64,000 bases of DNA from Miscanthus floridulus (Eukaryota; Streptophyta; Magnoliopsida; Poales; Poaceae): positions 30,833,983-30,897,982 of the forward strand of contig NC_089598.1 in NCBI RefSeq assembly GCF_019320115.1, written 5' to 3'. The notes beneath the pieces were generated by a model. That model made no database searches and had not been told where the DNA came from. It worked only from the letters and a program-made list of their open reading frames with translations. The position numbers and the translations under genes were made by a program. Below are positions 1 through 11,930 of the stretch, piece by piece; within the stretch, counting starts at the first letter, position 1; every line of letters begins with the position of its first letter.

Positions 1-633
1 AGGGGGCGAGGAGGAGCAGGGGACATCTTCGACGAGGCGGAGGAGCATGAGGACCATGACTAGGAGGAATAGGAGGACCACGCCCGCGGTCCAGCAGCAG
101 CAGCAGCAGGAGGAGGAGGAGCAGGTGCAGCAGGAGGCGGACGGGGAGGAGGAGACGCCGGTCCAGGAGGAGGCGGACGAGGACGAGGATGGGGGCGGGA
201 TGGGAGCTACTGCTTCCTCTAGTTCGTTAGGTGTCTACTTGCGAGGACCCTCCACCCTCCCTGACCGACCGCATACTCGTCTACGCCTAGTGATTCGCCT
301 AGAGGGGCAAAGGTAAGTGCCTTTGCATGTTATCACTTTTACTTCATATGCTATGTTCGATATCGAAATAGAGACTAATATGTTTTCTTAATCACTTCTG
401 CAGGGGGTGGGAGATTGTGTCGGGGAACACTGTCTCCCGCCATGTCAATGGCATCCTAGGTCTCCTGTGCAGGAGACACTTCCCTGGCATGGTCATGCAT
501 GTCGGGAACCTCGAGCCCGCCTTCACGTTCGGGAGTTCTGGGTAAGTCTTCCTTGCACTACATGGCTCAATACAACGCACTCATTGGACTCTACTTGAAA
601 TAACTAATGCATACATCGTGTCTGTATATGCAG

Positions 634-2053
634 GAGTACTTCAAACTTGACGACGGATTCGAGGGCACGGCGGAGGCAGTGGCTAAGCGAGCTTGCAGGA
701 AATGCGTCGTCGACGTCCATCATGAGGCGCGACTCCAGGCCATCATAGATTACTATGGGACGAAGCTCGGACAGAAGGTCACCAAGAAGGACATCCGAGA
801 ACAAGACTTGACGCTAACCAAACCCCAGTTCCTTGAGGTAGCTAAAGAACATTAAAATTGGTTCCTTTTGAGATTAAGTACGAATCACTTGTTTTTCTAA
901 TATGTCAACTACTTGATGATGTGTAGGTGATTCCTTGGTGGTGCAACGGGTGCCCCGTGGCTTGGGAGAAGATGGTGGACAGGTGGTTAAGCGCGGAGTG
1001 GGCCGCTCAGCACGCGGCTGCCCGGTAGCGGCGTTTGTTCATGCTAGGTGTATCACACCATCAAGGCAACCGCAACCTCTCCGGATACGCCCGAGCATGG
1101 GTACGTGGTCATGTTTCTATTCTTCTTGCTTTCGTTGAACTCGGCAAATAATTCTAATCATCTTGTTTTCGTTCTTGCAGTCGGCGGCACATCAAGGCCA
1201 AGAGTGCTCCAACTTCGCCGCATTTGCCATGGCACACAAGGGCAAGGCGTCGTCCGATGTCTCCTTCAACCCAGACGACCCGGCCGAGGCGTACACAAAC
1301 TTGAGCGCCTACGAGAAAATCATGGAGTACACGGCGGAGGCAAGGTCGATCCATGGGCCGGAGTACGATCCACGGACCGACAACATTGATGCAAACACCG
1401 TCATGAGGATTGGACAAGGCAAGAAGCATGGCCGCTACTAGATTGGCGACAGCGTGATCGACATGGCCTCTACTCCCACTCTCTCCTAGATCTGAGCATA
1501 GAGCATGAGCGCCTCCTCACTCCCAGCGATACGCTCACAGCCGAGCATTTCACAGCACCGGGTCGACACACTCTAGGTTATTCATGTTTTACTCGTCATA
1601 CATTGATCTTTACACAACTCTATTTCCTTTGCATTATTGTAACATTAGCTTTGCAACAATTTGTAGGCCCAGGTGGAAGAAGCAAACAGGAGGGCCCAGG
1701 AGCTGGAGCTGGGGTTGGCGGCCGAGCGGGCCACGTGGGAGGCCGACAAACTCACCCAGGAGAAAAGGTTGGCGGACATTATTGCCTGGATGCAAACTAC
1801 GATGGGTGCTGCTATGCCTCCTGGGTTAATGGGTCCACCTCAGCCTCCTCATTCCGCTACTCTAGTGAGTAATGTCACACATGCACGGAATTGCTACAAT
1901 CGCTATTCAACTAATCTTGTCTCATGCAATCTCTTCTCCTGTGTGCAGCCTCAGTCGGCGGGTTCGAACAACCCAGCTCAGGGCACTCCGAACCAGCAGA
2001 TGTTTCCTTCCCCATCGTCAGCAGGATGGCCACATCAAGGGCCGCTTAAGTGA
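634..2053 (+). pseudogene. tnpA-like (Ptta/En-Spm, Transposase_24) gene of the CACTA element, decayed
   Basis: Encodes the second protein of plant CACTA elements, a DNA-binding accessory protein of the Ptta/En-Spm family. Exons can be followed by their splice borders: 634-837 (starting EYFKLDD after a CAG acceptor), about 928-1099 (VIPWWCNGCPVAWEK) and about 1181-1490 (SAAHQGQECSNFAAF, then AHKGKASSDVSFNPDDP, NTVMRIGQGKKHGRY). A glutamate- and arginine-rich coiled-coil exon at about 1670-1865 follows, then a proline/glutamine-rich tail to 2053. Two in-frame stops interrupt it: TAG at 1026-1028 and TAG at 1439-1441, the latter right after KKHGRY. A related copy at 22.4-21.2 kb reads through both of these points (but carries a different stop of its own), so these stops are decay in this copy. 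An upstream acidic Q/E-rich stretch at 47-316 may be an earlier exon. Confidence 0.75.
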
Positions 2054-2369
2054 GTAGCGCTTGTAGTTTCATGTCTTGTTCTCTTCGCAATGGATTTCTA
2101 TCCGAGACAATGTTGTTGTCATGCATGTGTTATTGTGACATGTGGTGATGGATTTGAACTACTTGTTGAATGATGTGGAATCCTATCGAATAATGGATGG
2201 AATTACTGTGACATGTGGTGAACGGATGTGATTCATGTGGTATGTGTGATGGATTGTGACATATAAGGTGCTGGATGTGGTATATATGTGATGGATGTGA
2301 TATATATGCCATATGTTGTGTTTGTAGTGATCGAAAGCAAAAAACAAAAAAAAACAAAAATTTTTGGTC

Positions 2370-3035
2370 ACTTTGCCAAGTGTAACACTCGGCAAAGAGC
2401 CTTTGCCGAGCACCTTTTGCCCTGGCACTCGGCAAAGCTGCCAAAAAAATGTGCTACCAGGTCTCTTTGCCGAGTGCCAGGCCGAGTGCCAGTACCCTGG
2501 CACTCGGCAAAGCTGTGTACACTACCATGTGTTTCCCAGCTTTGCCGAGTGCTAGGACTCTGGCACTCGCAAAGAATTTTCCAAAAAAAAATATTTTTTT
2601 CTTTGCCGAGTGCCGTCCCAGCTAGGCACTCGGCAAAGGATTTTTCAAAAAAAAATATTTTTTTCTTTGCCGAGTGCCGGGTCAGGAAGGCACTCGGCAA
2701 AGGATTTTTCAAAAAAAAAATTTCTTTGCCGAGTGCCGGGTCAGGAAGGCACTCGGCAAAGGATTTTTCAAAAAAAGGGAAAAGCTTTGCCGAGTGCCTT
2801 CCTGACCCGGCACTCGGCAAAGACGCCGTCAATGGCTGACGGCCAATTTTCTTTGCTGAGTGCCATCCTGGCACTCGGCAAAGCCTTTGCCGAGTGCCCA
2901 ACAAACGGCACTCAGCAAAGAACCCTTCACCGGATGCGGCTTTGCCGTTTGCTCTTTGCCGAGTGTGGCACTCGACAAAGCCTTTTCCGAGTGCAATAGG
3001 GCCTTTGCCGAGTGTCCCAGGCACTCGGCAAAGAG
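2370..3035. repeat. CACTA subterminal repeat array (TTTGCCGAGTGCC)
   Basis: Around twenty copies of CTTTGCCGAGTGCC or its reverse complement GGCACTCGGCAAAG, mostly in head-to-head pairs separated by A/T-rich spacers (ttttcaaaaaaaaat). Each pair can form a short hairpin. Position just inside the CACTA terminus and motif type indicate transposase-binding subterminal repeats. The several ORFs predicted here on both strands are translations of the repeat and not genes. Confidence 0.9.
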
Positions 3036-3226
3036 CGCGTCTCTAGTAGTGCGACGATGGGGTTGCGGCTGCTGGCGTGGGTCCAAGGTAGGTCAGCTCT
3101 CCCCATCTCCCTCTCTTTTTCTCTCTTCATCTCCCTCACTCTCTCCCTCGCCGGTGATCAGATTCACGACGGCGGCGGGCGGATCCGGTGGGGAGCAGCA
3201 GCGTGGAGGACCTCATCGACCCATAG

Positions 3227-3517
3227 TTGCCGGAGCCCGATAGACCACCACGGTCGGATGTCACCATGGAGAGGTGCATGTCGGCACTGGAGAACTTCAA
3301 GCAATACGCTCATGGCGTCGCTTGTTCTGCCGCGGGCCATGCACTAGCGGTTGTCCAGTCAGTCTACCCCTCGGTGAAGCTCAAACGAATCGATGATGGC
3401 TTTGCCCGAAATCTGAGTGACGAGCAAATCACCGCGCTAGAGGAGGAGGTGTCCAATTCGGTGATCAAACTGGCGGATGACTTGGATCTGTTCGGCGATG
3501 CTGGTCATGACATGTAA
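3227..3517 (+). CDS. Unrecognised small ORF, 96 aa
   Basis: Lies just right of the CACTA end, so it belongs to the host site or to an older element. The translation contains MERCMSALENFKQYAHGV, then an alanine-rich stretch with HALAVVQSVYPSVKL, and ends with an acidic tail (LADDLDLFGDAGHDM). No domain is recognised. A polypyrimidine-rich stretch (3100-3150, ctctctttttctctc) precedes it and resembles a 5' UTR. It could be a fragment of a transposon accessory protein or a truncated host gene. There is no evidence of expression. Confidence 0.25.
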   Translation: MPEPDRPPRSDVTMERCMSALENFKQYAHGVACSAAGHALAVVQSVYPSVKLKRIDDGFARNLSDEQITALEEEVSNSVIKLADDLDLFGDAGHDM

Positions 3518-3985
3518 CAGATTTGTCTACGTTATGTTTAACGTGTATAAAGTGTTAATATTTAATATTAACGTTGCACTATCATTTTGTTCTTTATCTT
3601 GTCATCAACCCCAGTTATCCCACACCCCATGGCGTAAAGAGCTTAGCTCTTGTGCACGCGTAGGAGCATAGGCATCACCGATAAGCCGCTGTCGACCATC
3701 CATGACGTGGAGCGCTACTGCTCATGCATGTTTAGGTGCTAAGTCGAGGACAGGGCTACTTTTGGATAACACAAATGAGAACATGGCTGGTCAGTGATGT
3801 GAATGGCGATAGTATGCATCATCTTAAAGATGTTTAGCATGGAGAAATAAGAAATTTGAGAAAAATTATAGAAAACAAATGGAGAAAACATAACGGATAA
3901 AATCATTATTGAAATGCATATATACATAAAAAGGTACATATCTTTTGCAGGATGACTCAAGGATAGAAACGCCTAAGGTGTTCAA
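3518..3985. other. Intergenic, nothing recognised
   Basis: AT-rich sequence after the small ORF. I see no coding frame, terminal repeats or tRNA-like motif. It ends where the truncated gypsy element begins. Confidence 0.5.
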
Positions 3986-4057
3986 TGTGCCAGGAATTGG
4001 GGATGTCGATGCCGTCTTGATCACAGAGCCTATATGACCCTAGCCAGGTCGTAGCCT

Positions 4058-4560
4058 TTACGTCGTATGGACCTTCTTGGAGCCAACGATGCAAGCCTCC
4101 ATTCTTGCTAAGATGTCCATCGCTTCGGTGATGGCGAGTCCTTCTCTTTCACAGTCATAGGCGGTGGAGACGTTGGCACACAAGGTGAGAACACCCTGCT
4201 CCGTCGGGATCTTCAACACCAGGTAGACATAATGGGGCACGGCCATGAACTTGGCGAGAGCTGGTCGGCCAAGGATGGCGTGGTAGGTGGTGTCCAAGTC
4301 TGCCACAAAGAAGTTCACGTACTTAGTACGGAAGTGGTCGGCGGTGCCAAACTGGACTAGCAAGGTGATCTATCCCAAAGGTTGGGACGCTCTACCAGGT
4401 ACAATCCCCTAGAATGGAGAATCAACAGGGGCGAGATCATCCTTTGTGATACCTAACTCAGTTAGGGATCCAGCGAAGAGGATGTTGAGGGCACTCCCGC
4501 CGTCGATGAGGACCTTCTTGAACCGCACGTTGTGGATGGTTGGATCTAGCACGAGTGGGA
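4058..4560 (-). pseudogene. Gypsy retropepsin-like aspartic protease region
   Basis: The minus-strand translation contains VLIDGGSALNILFA at about 4530-4470, matching the D-(S/T/G)-G active-site motif of retropepsin-like proteases in grass gypsy gag-pol. It continues into VADLDTTYHAILGRPALAKF, the conserved flap and second half of that domain, and ends with VLTLCANVSTAYDCERE. Stops occur between the pieces (near 4411 and 4386), so no intact protease is made. The usual RT domain does not follow. Confidence 0.75.
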
Positions 4561-5254
4561 AATGCCCTGGGTATGGGATATCTGCCCACTGGTCGGCCCT
4601 ACTGAAGGTGATAGGGTACTCCGACTAGTCTAGATATTTAGGATCGGCGATCGTGTCGTACTTGGTGATCGACATGACCAGCCGAGCGGTGAATTTCTGC
4701 TGGCGTTTGCTCTTGGAGGCGACGTACCCTCCAAAGATTGTGGTGATGGTCTTGTTGGCATCTTAGAAAGTGGGTCGTGTGTCCTTAGGACGCTCCTCCC
4801 CCTTGCCGTCATCTGACTCATCGTCCTTACGCCACTGCCATTTCTACTCCTCATTGCGGAAAGCTTTGGCCATGCCATAGCATTGCCGCATGGTGTGCTT
4901 GCTGTCCTTGTGAATTGGGCACGAACCGTCAAGGAGCTTTTCGTAGGCAGCATTGAAATTGCACTTAGCGTGTGGCCGCTCTACATTGTTGATGAAGTTT
5001 TCTGGTCGACGACGACATGGCTATGCAGCCCTTGATCCCTCTAGCCGATCATTATGACGGCGTTCACGATCGTCATAGCGCTTGTCGCGATCTTCATAAC
5101 GCTGTTCTTCGTGGTGATCATCATCACGACGTGGGTGGCGATCCGAGCAGGAAGCACGAGCAACGTCGTCCTTGAATTGCCGATCAGCTTCTTTAGAGTC
5201 TACGTATGAGTTTACAACCTTGAGGAGTTCACCGATAGTCTGGAGCCTCTTGCG

Positions 5255-5725
5255 TTAAAGCTTGGAGCGCAACTCCTGATGGTGATGGAGTCCTCTGGTG
5301 AAAGCGGAGATGGCCTCACTATCCCCAATGTTGGGGATGGTGTTCCTCGTTTCTGAGAAACGCCTGATGTGGCTTCGCAAAGGTTCCCCAGACATCTGAT
5401 GGAGTTTCTCCAGATCATACTTCATGCCAGGCTGCTGACACGTTGCCATGTAATTCTCGATAAAAACTCTCTTAAGATCATCCCAAGATTTGATGGAGTC
5501 CTCCCCCAAGCTCATAAGCCAATTATTGGCAGATTGGGAGAGAATAACAGGCAGATAGTTTGCCATTACGTCGTTGTTTCCCCCGACGGCACGTACGGCG
5601 ATCTCATAGAGCTGCATCCACTGCTCGGGATTATCCTTGCTGTCGTAGGGATCAACCCCGAAGACCCTGAAGCCTATGGGCCACTCTGCAGCTCGTAGCC
5701 TTGCTGTGAAGGGGCGAGGTCCCAT
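5255..5725 (-). pseudogene. Gypsy gag (retrotransposon gag domain)
   Basis: An open 156-aa segment with the Retrotrans_gag signature: GVDPYDSKDNPEQWMQLYE, then YLPVILSQSANNWLMSL, then SWDDLKRVFIENYMATCQQP and LHQMSGEPLRSHIRRFSETR. These correspond to the capsid-like helical domain of gypsy gag. A CPIHKDSKHTMRQC zinc-knuckle-like stretch lies downstream at about 4925-4880. It is part of the truncated element and disrupted by stops on either side. Confidence 0.8.
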
Positions 5726-6525
5726 CGGCTCAACAGCGGGGAGTGGTCGAAGGCCGACGAGGTTGCCGTGTTGGTCGTCGTACTGCTGTTGGCGTTGGAG
5801 TTCTGCCTGATGCCGCTGGGCATGACTATTCTCTATGCGATTGCGGGCATCGAGATTGGCATTGATACGGTCGTGGGTGTCACCGCGTAGGGGTTGATTA
5901 ACCTCCTGGTTGGCGTCATGAGCTAGTCGGCCACGCTGATTTTGTGGTCCTTGTGATCCAGGGTTGATGGCAACATTGCCCTGGACCCCCCTTGGATGAT
6001 CTGGTCGCTATGATAATGGCTTCCCCCCGTGTGGCGAGAGCCACGGGGGTTTCGACTGCGAGCCGATGCGGTCGAAAAAGATGGAACTGGGTTCAGGATG
6101 TCGTTGACCTGGACCTGAGCTGCTTTAAGCAGCGCTTGAATCTTGAGTACCTCTGGTGTTGGTGGGAGTCTAGCCAGCTCATGGGTGGCCACAACCAGAT
6201 TGACGCTCGACGTCTGCTCCACTTGCTGGTTGTCCACCATGAGGAACTCTTGTTGGAGATTACGAGCGAGAGGCGGCAGGCCACCTCTGGCGGCTTGGGC
6301 GGTGTTTTCTGCTTCTTCATTATGACGTCGTTGACGATCAATGTTCCTGGCTTTGTGCTCACGGCGCTGGACACTGGTTTATCCATCGATAGCAACGCTG
6401 TCGTGGCTAACCATGAAAAGCTCTCTCCCAAAGCCTAGAGGGAAAGGTGGGCAGCTGCTGGTAGAGCCCTCGGAATATGGCTCGGGGCTTTCCTCTAGGA
6501 TTGTATGGAGCATTTCATCCAAAAG

Positions 6526-7050
6526 CTACCGGATTTGCACCATGTTTATCGTTGGCGCAGGCTGGTTGGCCTCAAGGAGGTCGATCTGGTAGAGGTTGTT
6601 GACGTAGCTACGCTTGGTGTGGTCGGCGAAAAGATAGTGTAGGGCGTCCCGACAGATCGGATCCGCACCCACTAGCCCAAAAGAATAGGGCTTCGACATG
6701 CTCTCCGTCGGGGCGGGGAGTGGTCGGCGTTGAACGATACGCCCTTCCAGAGTCGTCGTGATCACCAAATCTTCATCTTGCCACCTCAGACGACGTGCAC
6801 GAGCAGGGTGCTCGGCATTAGTGGCATGGTGACCTTGGAGTGCAGGAACTTCTTCGCTCGCTCTAGATTGATCTAAGACCGAATCCACGAGGAGTTGGCA
6901 TTCCTCTAAGCGGTCTGTGACCTGATCGATGGATGCGATCAGATCGTCATTGCTAATGAATCTCCTAACCCAGCGGCGAGGCGTCGAGATCGGAGATGTC
7001 GTTGTAGATGTTGGCACGATCAGCGCAAGGTGATTCTGCACCGCCTCCAT
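6526..7050 (-). CDS. Leader ORF upstream of gypsy gag, 174 aa
   Basis: An open frame between the primer-binding site and gag. It has a helical, charged N-terminus (DDLIASIDQVTDRLEECQLL) and the segment SFGLVGADPICRDALHYLF. No catalytic motif is visible. Grass gypsy elements of this type often have a leader or gag-N-terminal ORF here. It probably belongs to the element and not to a host gene. Confidence 0.4.
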   Translation of the reverse strand: MEAVQNHLALIVPTSTTTSPISTPRRWVRRFISNDDLIASIDQVTDRLEECQLLVDSVLDQSRASEEVPALQGHHATNAEHPARARRLRWQDEDLVITTTLEGRIVQRRPLPAPTESMSKPYSFGLVGADPICRDALHYLFADHTKRSYVNNLYQIDLLEANQPAPTINMVQIR

Positions 7051-7200
7051 GATTTCCTCGACGCCGTCGGCGCCGATGACCTAGGTCATAGATCTGACCA
7101 TGAAGGTCTGACCTGGCTCTGGAAGGATCATGGAGCTCGGGAAGCAAACCATCTGGCTCGCCATGGAATCAGCATGCACACCCCCTACCTGGCGCGCCAC

Positions 7201-7654
7201 TGTCGACGAAATCTAGTCGGCAGTCTACCGAGGGGTATACCCACGGTAGTAGATGATTGGTGGAGGTGCACGTAATAGGAGCCAGATGGTGACACAAGCA
7301 TAGAGACAAGCGATTTAGACATGTTCAGGCCGTCTGATCGACGTAATACCATACGTCCTATGTCTTTGGTGGATTGTATTGAATATGAGATGAATTCGAT
7401 GGGGTCCCTATCCGCCTTATATAGTCTAGGGGGTAGGGTTACAAGTCAGTTTAGGCCTAGATCTATTCGGCTATATGGTAAGTATTTACAAGGAATACGA
7501 TATCTATCATATCCGAAAAGATCTTCCTTCATCGCCAATATGTCTTCTGATTGTCTTGCGGTGCACGCCGACCAGAGTCGAACGCCGTAGACCTTGATCC
7601 TATGGGCTGGACCTCCCCTGGTGGTACGGCCCATGTCCATTGCCGTAGGTACCA
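7201..7654 (-). repeat. 5' LTR of the truncated gypsy element (about 454 bp)
   Basis: The + strand reads TG at 7201 and CA at 7653-7654, the palindromic LTR dinucleotides. On the minus strand the LTR is followed immediately by the TGGCGCGCCAGGTAGGGGG motif, the usual position and sequence of the PBS in one group of grass gypsy elements. The boundary at 7654 is inferred from TG/CA only, as the second LTR is absent. Confidence 0.65.
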
Positions 7655-8616
7655 TCTCCTGATTTTTTTTGTTCTAAATTCTGATTAGAGCTGCCACGAG
7701 ATGTCTGCTGGTGGTGGAGAATGTTAGCGCTGGAGAAGTTGCTGGGTAAGTACCGTTAGAGCCACTGAACATTCCCAAGCCTTTTATATATTGGAGGCTA
7801 CACCTTTGATATTCCAGTCCAAATCTTCTCAATATAGGATAAACATCACAGTGACACACTTTCTTATATTTTTAGGAACACAATATGGTGAGTCCCATAC
7901 AAAGTAAGAAGGAAGTTCAGTAACGAGTTCTTGCAGTGATGAGGCCATAACGGGGGTATGTCAGCAGTGTCATGTACTCATGTAATAGTTTAGAATGACT
8001 ACTCTAAATGGTTTCATGGACCTTTGATGCCTACATTTTTTTGAAAGGATGACAAAAGCTATCACAATTTTATTAGAAGAGATCGGTATATTTCAAAAAT
8101 AATGATGTTACAACTACAGCGCAACCATATCTAGCTTTGGTGACACATTTGGATCTAGTGAACCTGCACATCATGATGCCTGTTTTTGGAGAGTTGTTAT
8201 GTTTTTGTGTTATTAGTATTTCCTAGCAAAAGTAAATGCAAATCTATTCAAAAAAAATTTAGATGTAGGTGCTTGGAGGTGGACTAGTCTCATGGATTAC
8301 CTCTGCATCTTGTTGTTTTTCTTCTGACGTTGATGTCCTTTTCCTTTGGTCTTCATCGGCTTACTCTTGTCTTCTATGCCCAAGCCGTTGCCACCGTCAT
8401 CTACGTTGCTGTGAATGTGGTCTGTCTTGGACGCTGGTTTTCTTTCTTTCTTGTCCATCAGGTGGTGTACCTGTGCTGTATGTATGCTGGATGTGTTGTC
8501 ATTCGGCTGTCATTGGGCAGTTTATTATTTTCTAGAAGATAACAGCCGTAAAAATCTTCCAGAAGATAACAACTATAAAAATCTTTCGGATTTTGTGTCA
8601 TGTGACAGTACATGTG
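7655..8616. other. Intergenic, no gene recognised
   Basis: About 960 bp between the gypsy LTR and the solo LTR. Short overlapping ORFs at 8269-8542 are cysteine- and serine-rich and differ between frames, without any domain. A local repeat of tcttccagaagataac and similar words occurs at 8530-8590. Nothing else is supported. Confidence 0.5.
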
Positions 8617-11503
8617 TGTAGCACCCGATTTTATGAACAAAACTAGATACGCACCATATGTCAGCCCAGGAAGTCAAATCTTACATATAGCTACAAATAA
8701 GGGTAATATCGAAAGACAATGCTCCAAATATAACATACTTAGTATAAAGGATATAACCTTAGACAGCAAACAGCGGAAAGACAACTCCGATCTTCGGGTG
8801 AAGACTTTAATCCACAGGGACAACTAACTTGTTGATCACAAGTCTAACTTCTCCAGACTAGCAATCTGGTACCAATTCGAGATTTTTTCAAAGATTTAAA
8901 AAGTAAAACAAGCGTAAGTACATGTCGTACTCAACAAATATAACATGTGGTTCATGAGGCTCAAAAAACTGACACTGGTTAACTGCAATTAGCTTTTAAT
9001 GAGTCATCTTTTAGCAATTGGGTGGTAACAAGTTTATCCACAAGCCCACATAAACACATGATCAGGTAAACATGAATAATAAATAGCATAAACAGTAATC
9101 ATTAGTGAGCATCTTCATCAAAAGTATCATCAGTGTTCATCATTTATTTCGTAAGGGTCCAAGGCCGCTCGTGATCGTGAGCACGACTGATATACCAGTT
9201 TTACACTTTGCAGAGGTTGTACACTTTCACTTTGAGTCATGATTTACCCTTTTATCCGAGGCGGCCAACCTCTTTACCCACTACCAAGAAAGATCGGCAG
9301 GGTTCACTATGAAGCCTTTCAAAGGTTCGTCTAACAAGTTAGGGCCGCTAAGGTTTCTCCATCAATAAGCCCCCTCCAAGGAGTGACTAACAAAATACCA
9401 AGAAACCAAAGTGCACCCTCTGGGTAGGCCGAGATCATACCTGTTAGAGCCCCTCTTGCGCCATATAGGTAACCACTAACAAGCTAGAAAAAGTCCTCAT
9501 ACTGAGCTAAAGCCAGAGCTATGTAACCCTCATAGCTGTACTATAAGTTCTAGATGTTCGCTTACAGATAAGTCCTTAGGGAGGGGAATCTAGAGCACCA
9601 TAAAATAGCCCAATGCTCTAGCCCCTTGTTCCATATTGCTAAAAAGCATCTTTTAATATTTATTGTATATACCATTAGTCAAGTTACAAGATCATAGCTT
9701 TAGTTGAGCACTAGCATCATACTATCCAATGCAATAACCCATAGGAATCAAGGAATCCAGGATATCAAATAGCTAGAAAAATTACTACGGTTGCCAAGGT
9801 AGACACATGCATATGATTAAAATGATATTAAGGTGAATAGGACAAGGAAGATCGCATGCTATACTTGCCTTAAACTCAGATCCTTCTTCTATTGAGTTGT
9901 AACCTTCAAAGGACTTCTTCTACATCACCAACTTCTTTTATATCACCAACGCAAAGCTCACCGACTGGACATGATCATAAAGCACCACACAAGCATCCAT
10001 GCAATCATATATGAAGCAAACAATAGATCTAAATTAGAACAGTACATCAAACATAAAATCAAGATGAAAAGTTTGTAAAACGAATATACGTCTCGCTATG
10101 AACACACAGATGTGAAAAGTACTCTAATCAGAGCTATAATAAAAAAATTATGAATTAAACAAGATTTCTTTTAATAAAATAATAGATTAAATCTAACCTC
10201 GAATTTCAAAAGTTGAAAATATATTTAACAGCAGGATGAACATGTAGATTACTCACTTACGAATCTAACGCAACTTGAATGGATCAAAACGGAGTTAAAA
10301 CATAGATTTTATGGCCTAAATAAGACTAGTGGCAAAACTGTAAATAAATGAAAGCGTATTTTGTATCTAACCGAAGAAACTGCGTTTTCAAAAGAAGAAA
10401 ACGTATTCTGAAAGTGCGCCATGGACTGTGGGTTATATTACTCGAAACTATAGGGGCTCTTTTGCAAATAAACCCGGTGAAGGGGTACGGGCGATCTTGG
10501 ACCGTTGGATTGAATCTGGACGGCCCAGATTAGAAAGGAGGGGGAGAGAGTCACCGGCTGAAGAAGAAAACCGACGCGGCAGAGCTTCATTACCGGCGAC
10601 GAGAAGCTCCCTAGAGCGCTCGGTTTAGGCCCTAGAGGCCACGGTTTGATGAGTCGAGAGCACAGGGAATGAGGAGAATACAACGAACTCACCTAGGGCT
10701 TTCTTGCGGTCGACGGCGGGTCTACGGCGTCCGACAGCGCGGCGGCGACGATGACGGCGAGAGAAGGAGGAGAAAAATATAATTTACTACACGATGGATT
10801 TCCCAAACTAGGGGCTCCCTTACGGTAGTTTTGGTGTACTTTGCCCAATGGATTGGCACATATTTATAGGGAGAAAAACTCCCAACATCTATATCAACTA
10901 GCAATATGGTACTAATTGATGTTACACCATCTACATTTACTAATGGACCTAAATAATCATTAAAGCCCATTAGTAAATAAATGCATGGGCCTTTAAGATT
11001 TATTAGGATTATTGCACGTGGGCTTTGAGAGTTGGTTGGAAAATGAGATATATTATTTATTTTCATAATTAATTAATTTCACGAATAAAATAATTCTAGA
11101 AAAGTCCAGAATTGATATTTAAGCCACGAAAAATACTCCCAGACCTCCGAAAATTTGGGGAAAATTCACAGAGACACTTTGAAATATGATGAACCCAAAT
11201 AAAGTATTTGGAGCTCATGAAAAGATTGTTGGGAACTTGGAACATAAATATTAAGGTGAAGGAGGTAGAAATTAAATTCCAGAAAGAAGCTGGAAAATTC
11301 TTAGAGATAGATATTCGTCTCCTAAATGTATTTTAAAAAAACACAAGGTGCGATGGGCATGAATGCAACAAACACATTTCTACCTTAAGATAAATTTTAA
11401 TCTAATGAAATTTTATTATTTCCCCATGTTTTCATGAGCATAAAAATACAAAATTAAATCATTTTAGCTCTATTGCAAGAGAAGCAAATTTTAGGGTGTT
11501 ACA
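8617..11503. mobile_element. Probable solo LTR, about 2.9 kb (gypsy type)
   Basis: The stretch starts TGTAGCACCC and ends GGGTGTTACA, the inverted terminal motif of a common group of grass gypsy LTRs. The bases outside are ATGTG (8612-8616) on the left and GTGTG (11504-11508) on the right, a 5-bp target duplication with one mismatch. No gag-pol lies beside it and no second LTR is seen, so it fits a product of LTR-LTR recombination. It holds no convincing coding region; ORFs at 10348-11066 are short and without domains. Confidence 0.6.
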
Positions 11504-11930
11504 GTGTGCTGCTTTTTTCAATTTGTTTAGTTGTTTTGTATCATGTGACGTGTCAACTACTGATTTGTTGAAAATGTGGAAGATAACAAACAGCAAAATC
11601 TGCCATGAGATGTGTATTCAGTCCCTTTGGTTAAACTACATGATATCGGGGACTCCTAGGTGCCGACCTGGGTGACAGATATCCCACGCCGACCCCCTCT
11701 CCACACGCGTTTCGTGGGCCAAATTTAATTGTCTTGGGCCTTTACGAGTTGTTTCTCGCATAACGCGCTGGCAAGCCAAGCAAGAGCCATGCACTACAAC
11801 CAATAGCGCTGGCGTTAGCATATCCCATGTTTTTTGAAGTAAAAAAAGTCGTAACTCCTAAACTAAGTATCCTAATTAAAATCTGATTACACCATCGTAT
11901 TGCAATAAACTATTCAAAATAAGACCCCAC
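11504..11930. other. Intergenic with possible left terminal sequence of a DNA element
   Basis: Starts AT-rich, then has a GC-rich block (about 11640-11710, gactcctaggtgccgacc then cacgccgaccccctc). A weakly inverted counterpart is at about 13470-13505 (ggggggtcagcgcgggg, then ccgtccgtcagg). This may be a degenerate Mutator-like element spanning the AT-rich repeats between, but no target duplication was found. Confidence 0.25.

Larger units (their letters stand above)
1..3051 (+). mobile_element. CACTA (En/Spm) element, right part
   Basis: Class II DNA transposon whose left end lies outside the window. The right terminus is seen at 3039-3051, where the + strand reads TCTCTAGTAGTG; its reverse complement is the CACTACTAGAGA terminal inverted repeat. 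The adjacent three bases (cga, 3052-3054) would be the target duplication, but the partner is not in view. About 2370-3035 is packed with CTTTGCCGAGTGCC motifs and their inverse, the subterminal repeat array to which CACTA transposases bind. A tnpA-like gene lies at about 634-2053. The TNP2 gene, if present, would be to the left. Confidence 0.85.
3990..7654 (-). mobile_element. Ty3-gypsy LTR retrotransposon, truncated (5' LTR + gag-protease)
   Basis: Minus-strand retroelement. Read right to left: 5' LTR (7654-7201), a TGGCGCGCCA primer-binding-site motif (about 7190-7199), a leader ORF (7050-6526), gag (5725-5255), a zinc-knuckle-like stretch near 4930-4860 and a retropepsin region (about 4540-4058). 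RT, integrase and 3' LTR are missing, so it is broken at about 3990. The coding frames carry several stops. No target duplication can be given because one end is lost. Confidence 0.8.

Noticed and set aside
2288..3243. ORFs of 100-218 aa on both strands
   Set aside because: They translate the TTTGCCGAGTGCC array of the CACTA subterminal region.
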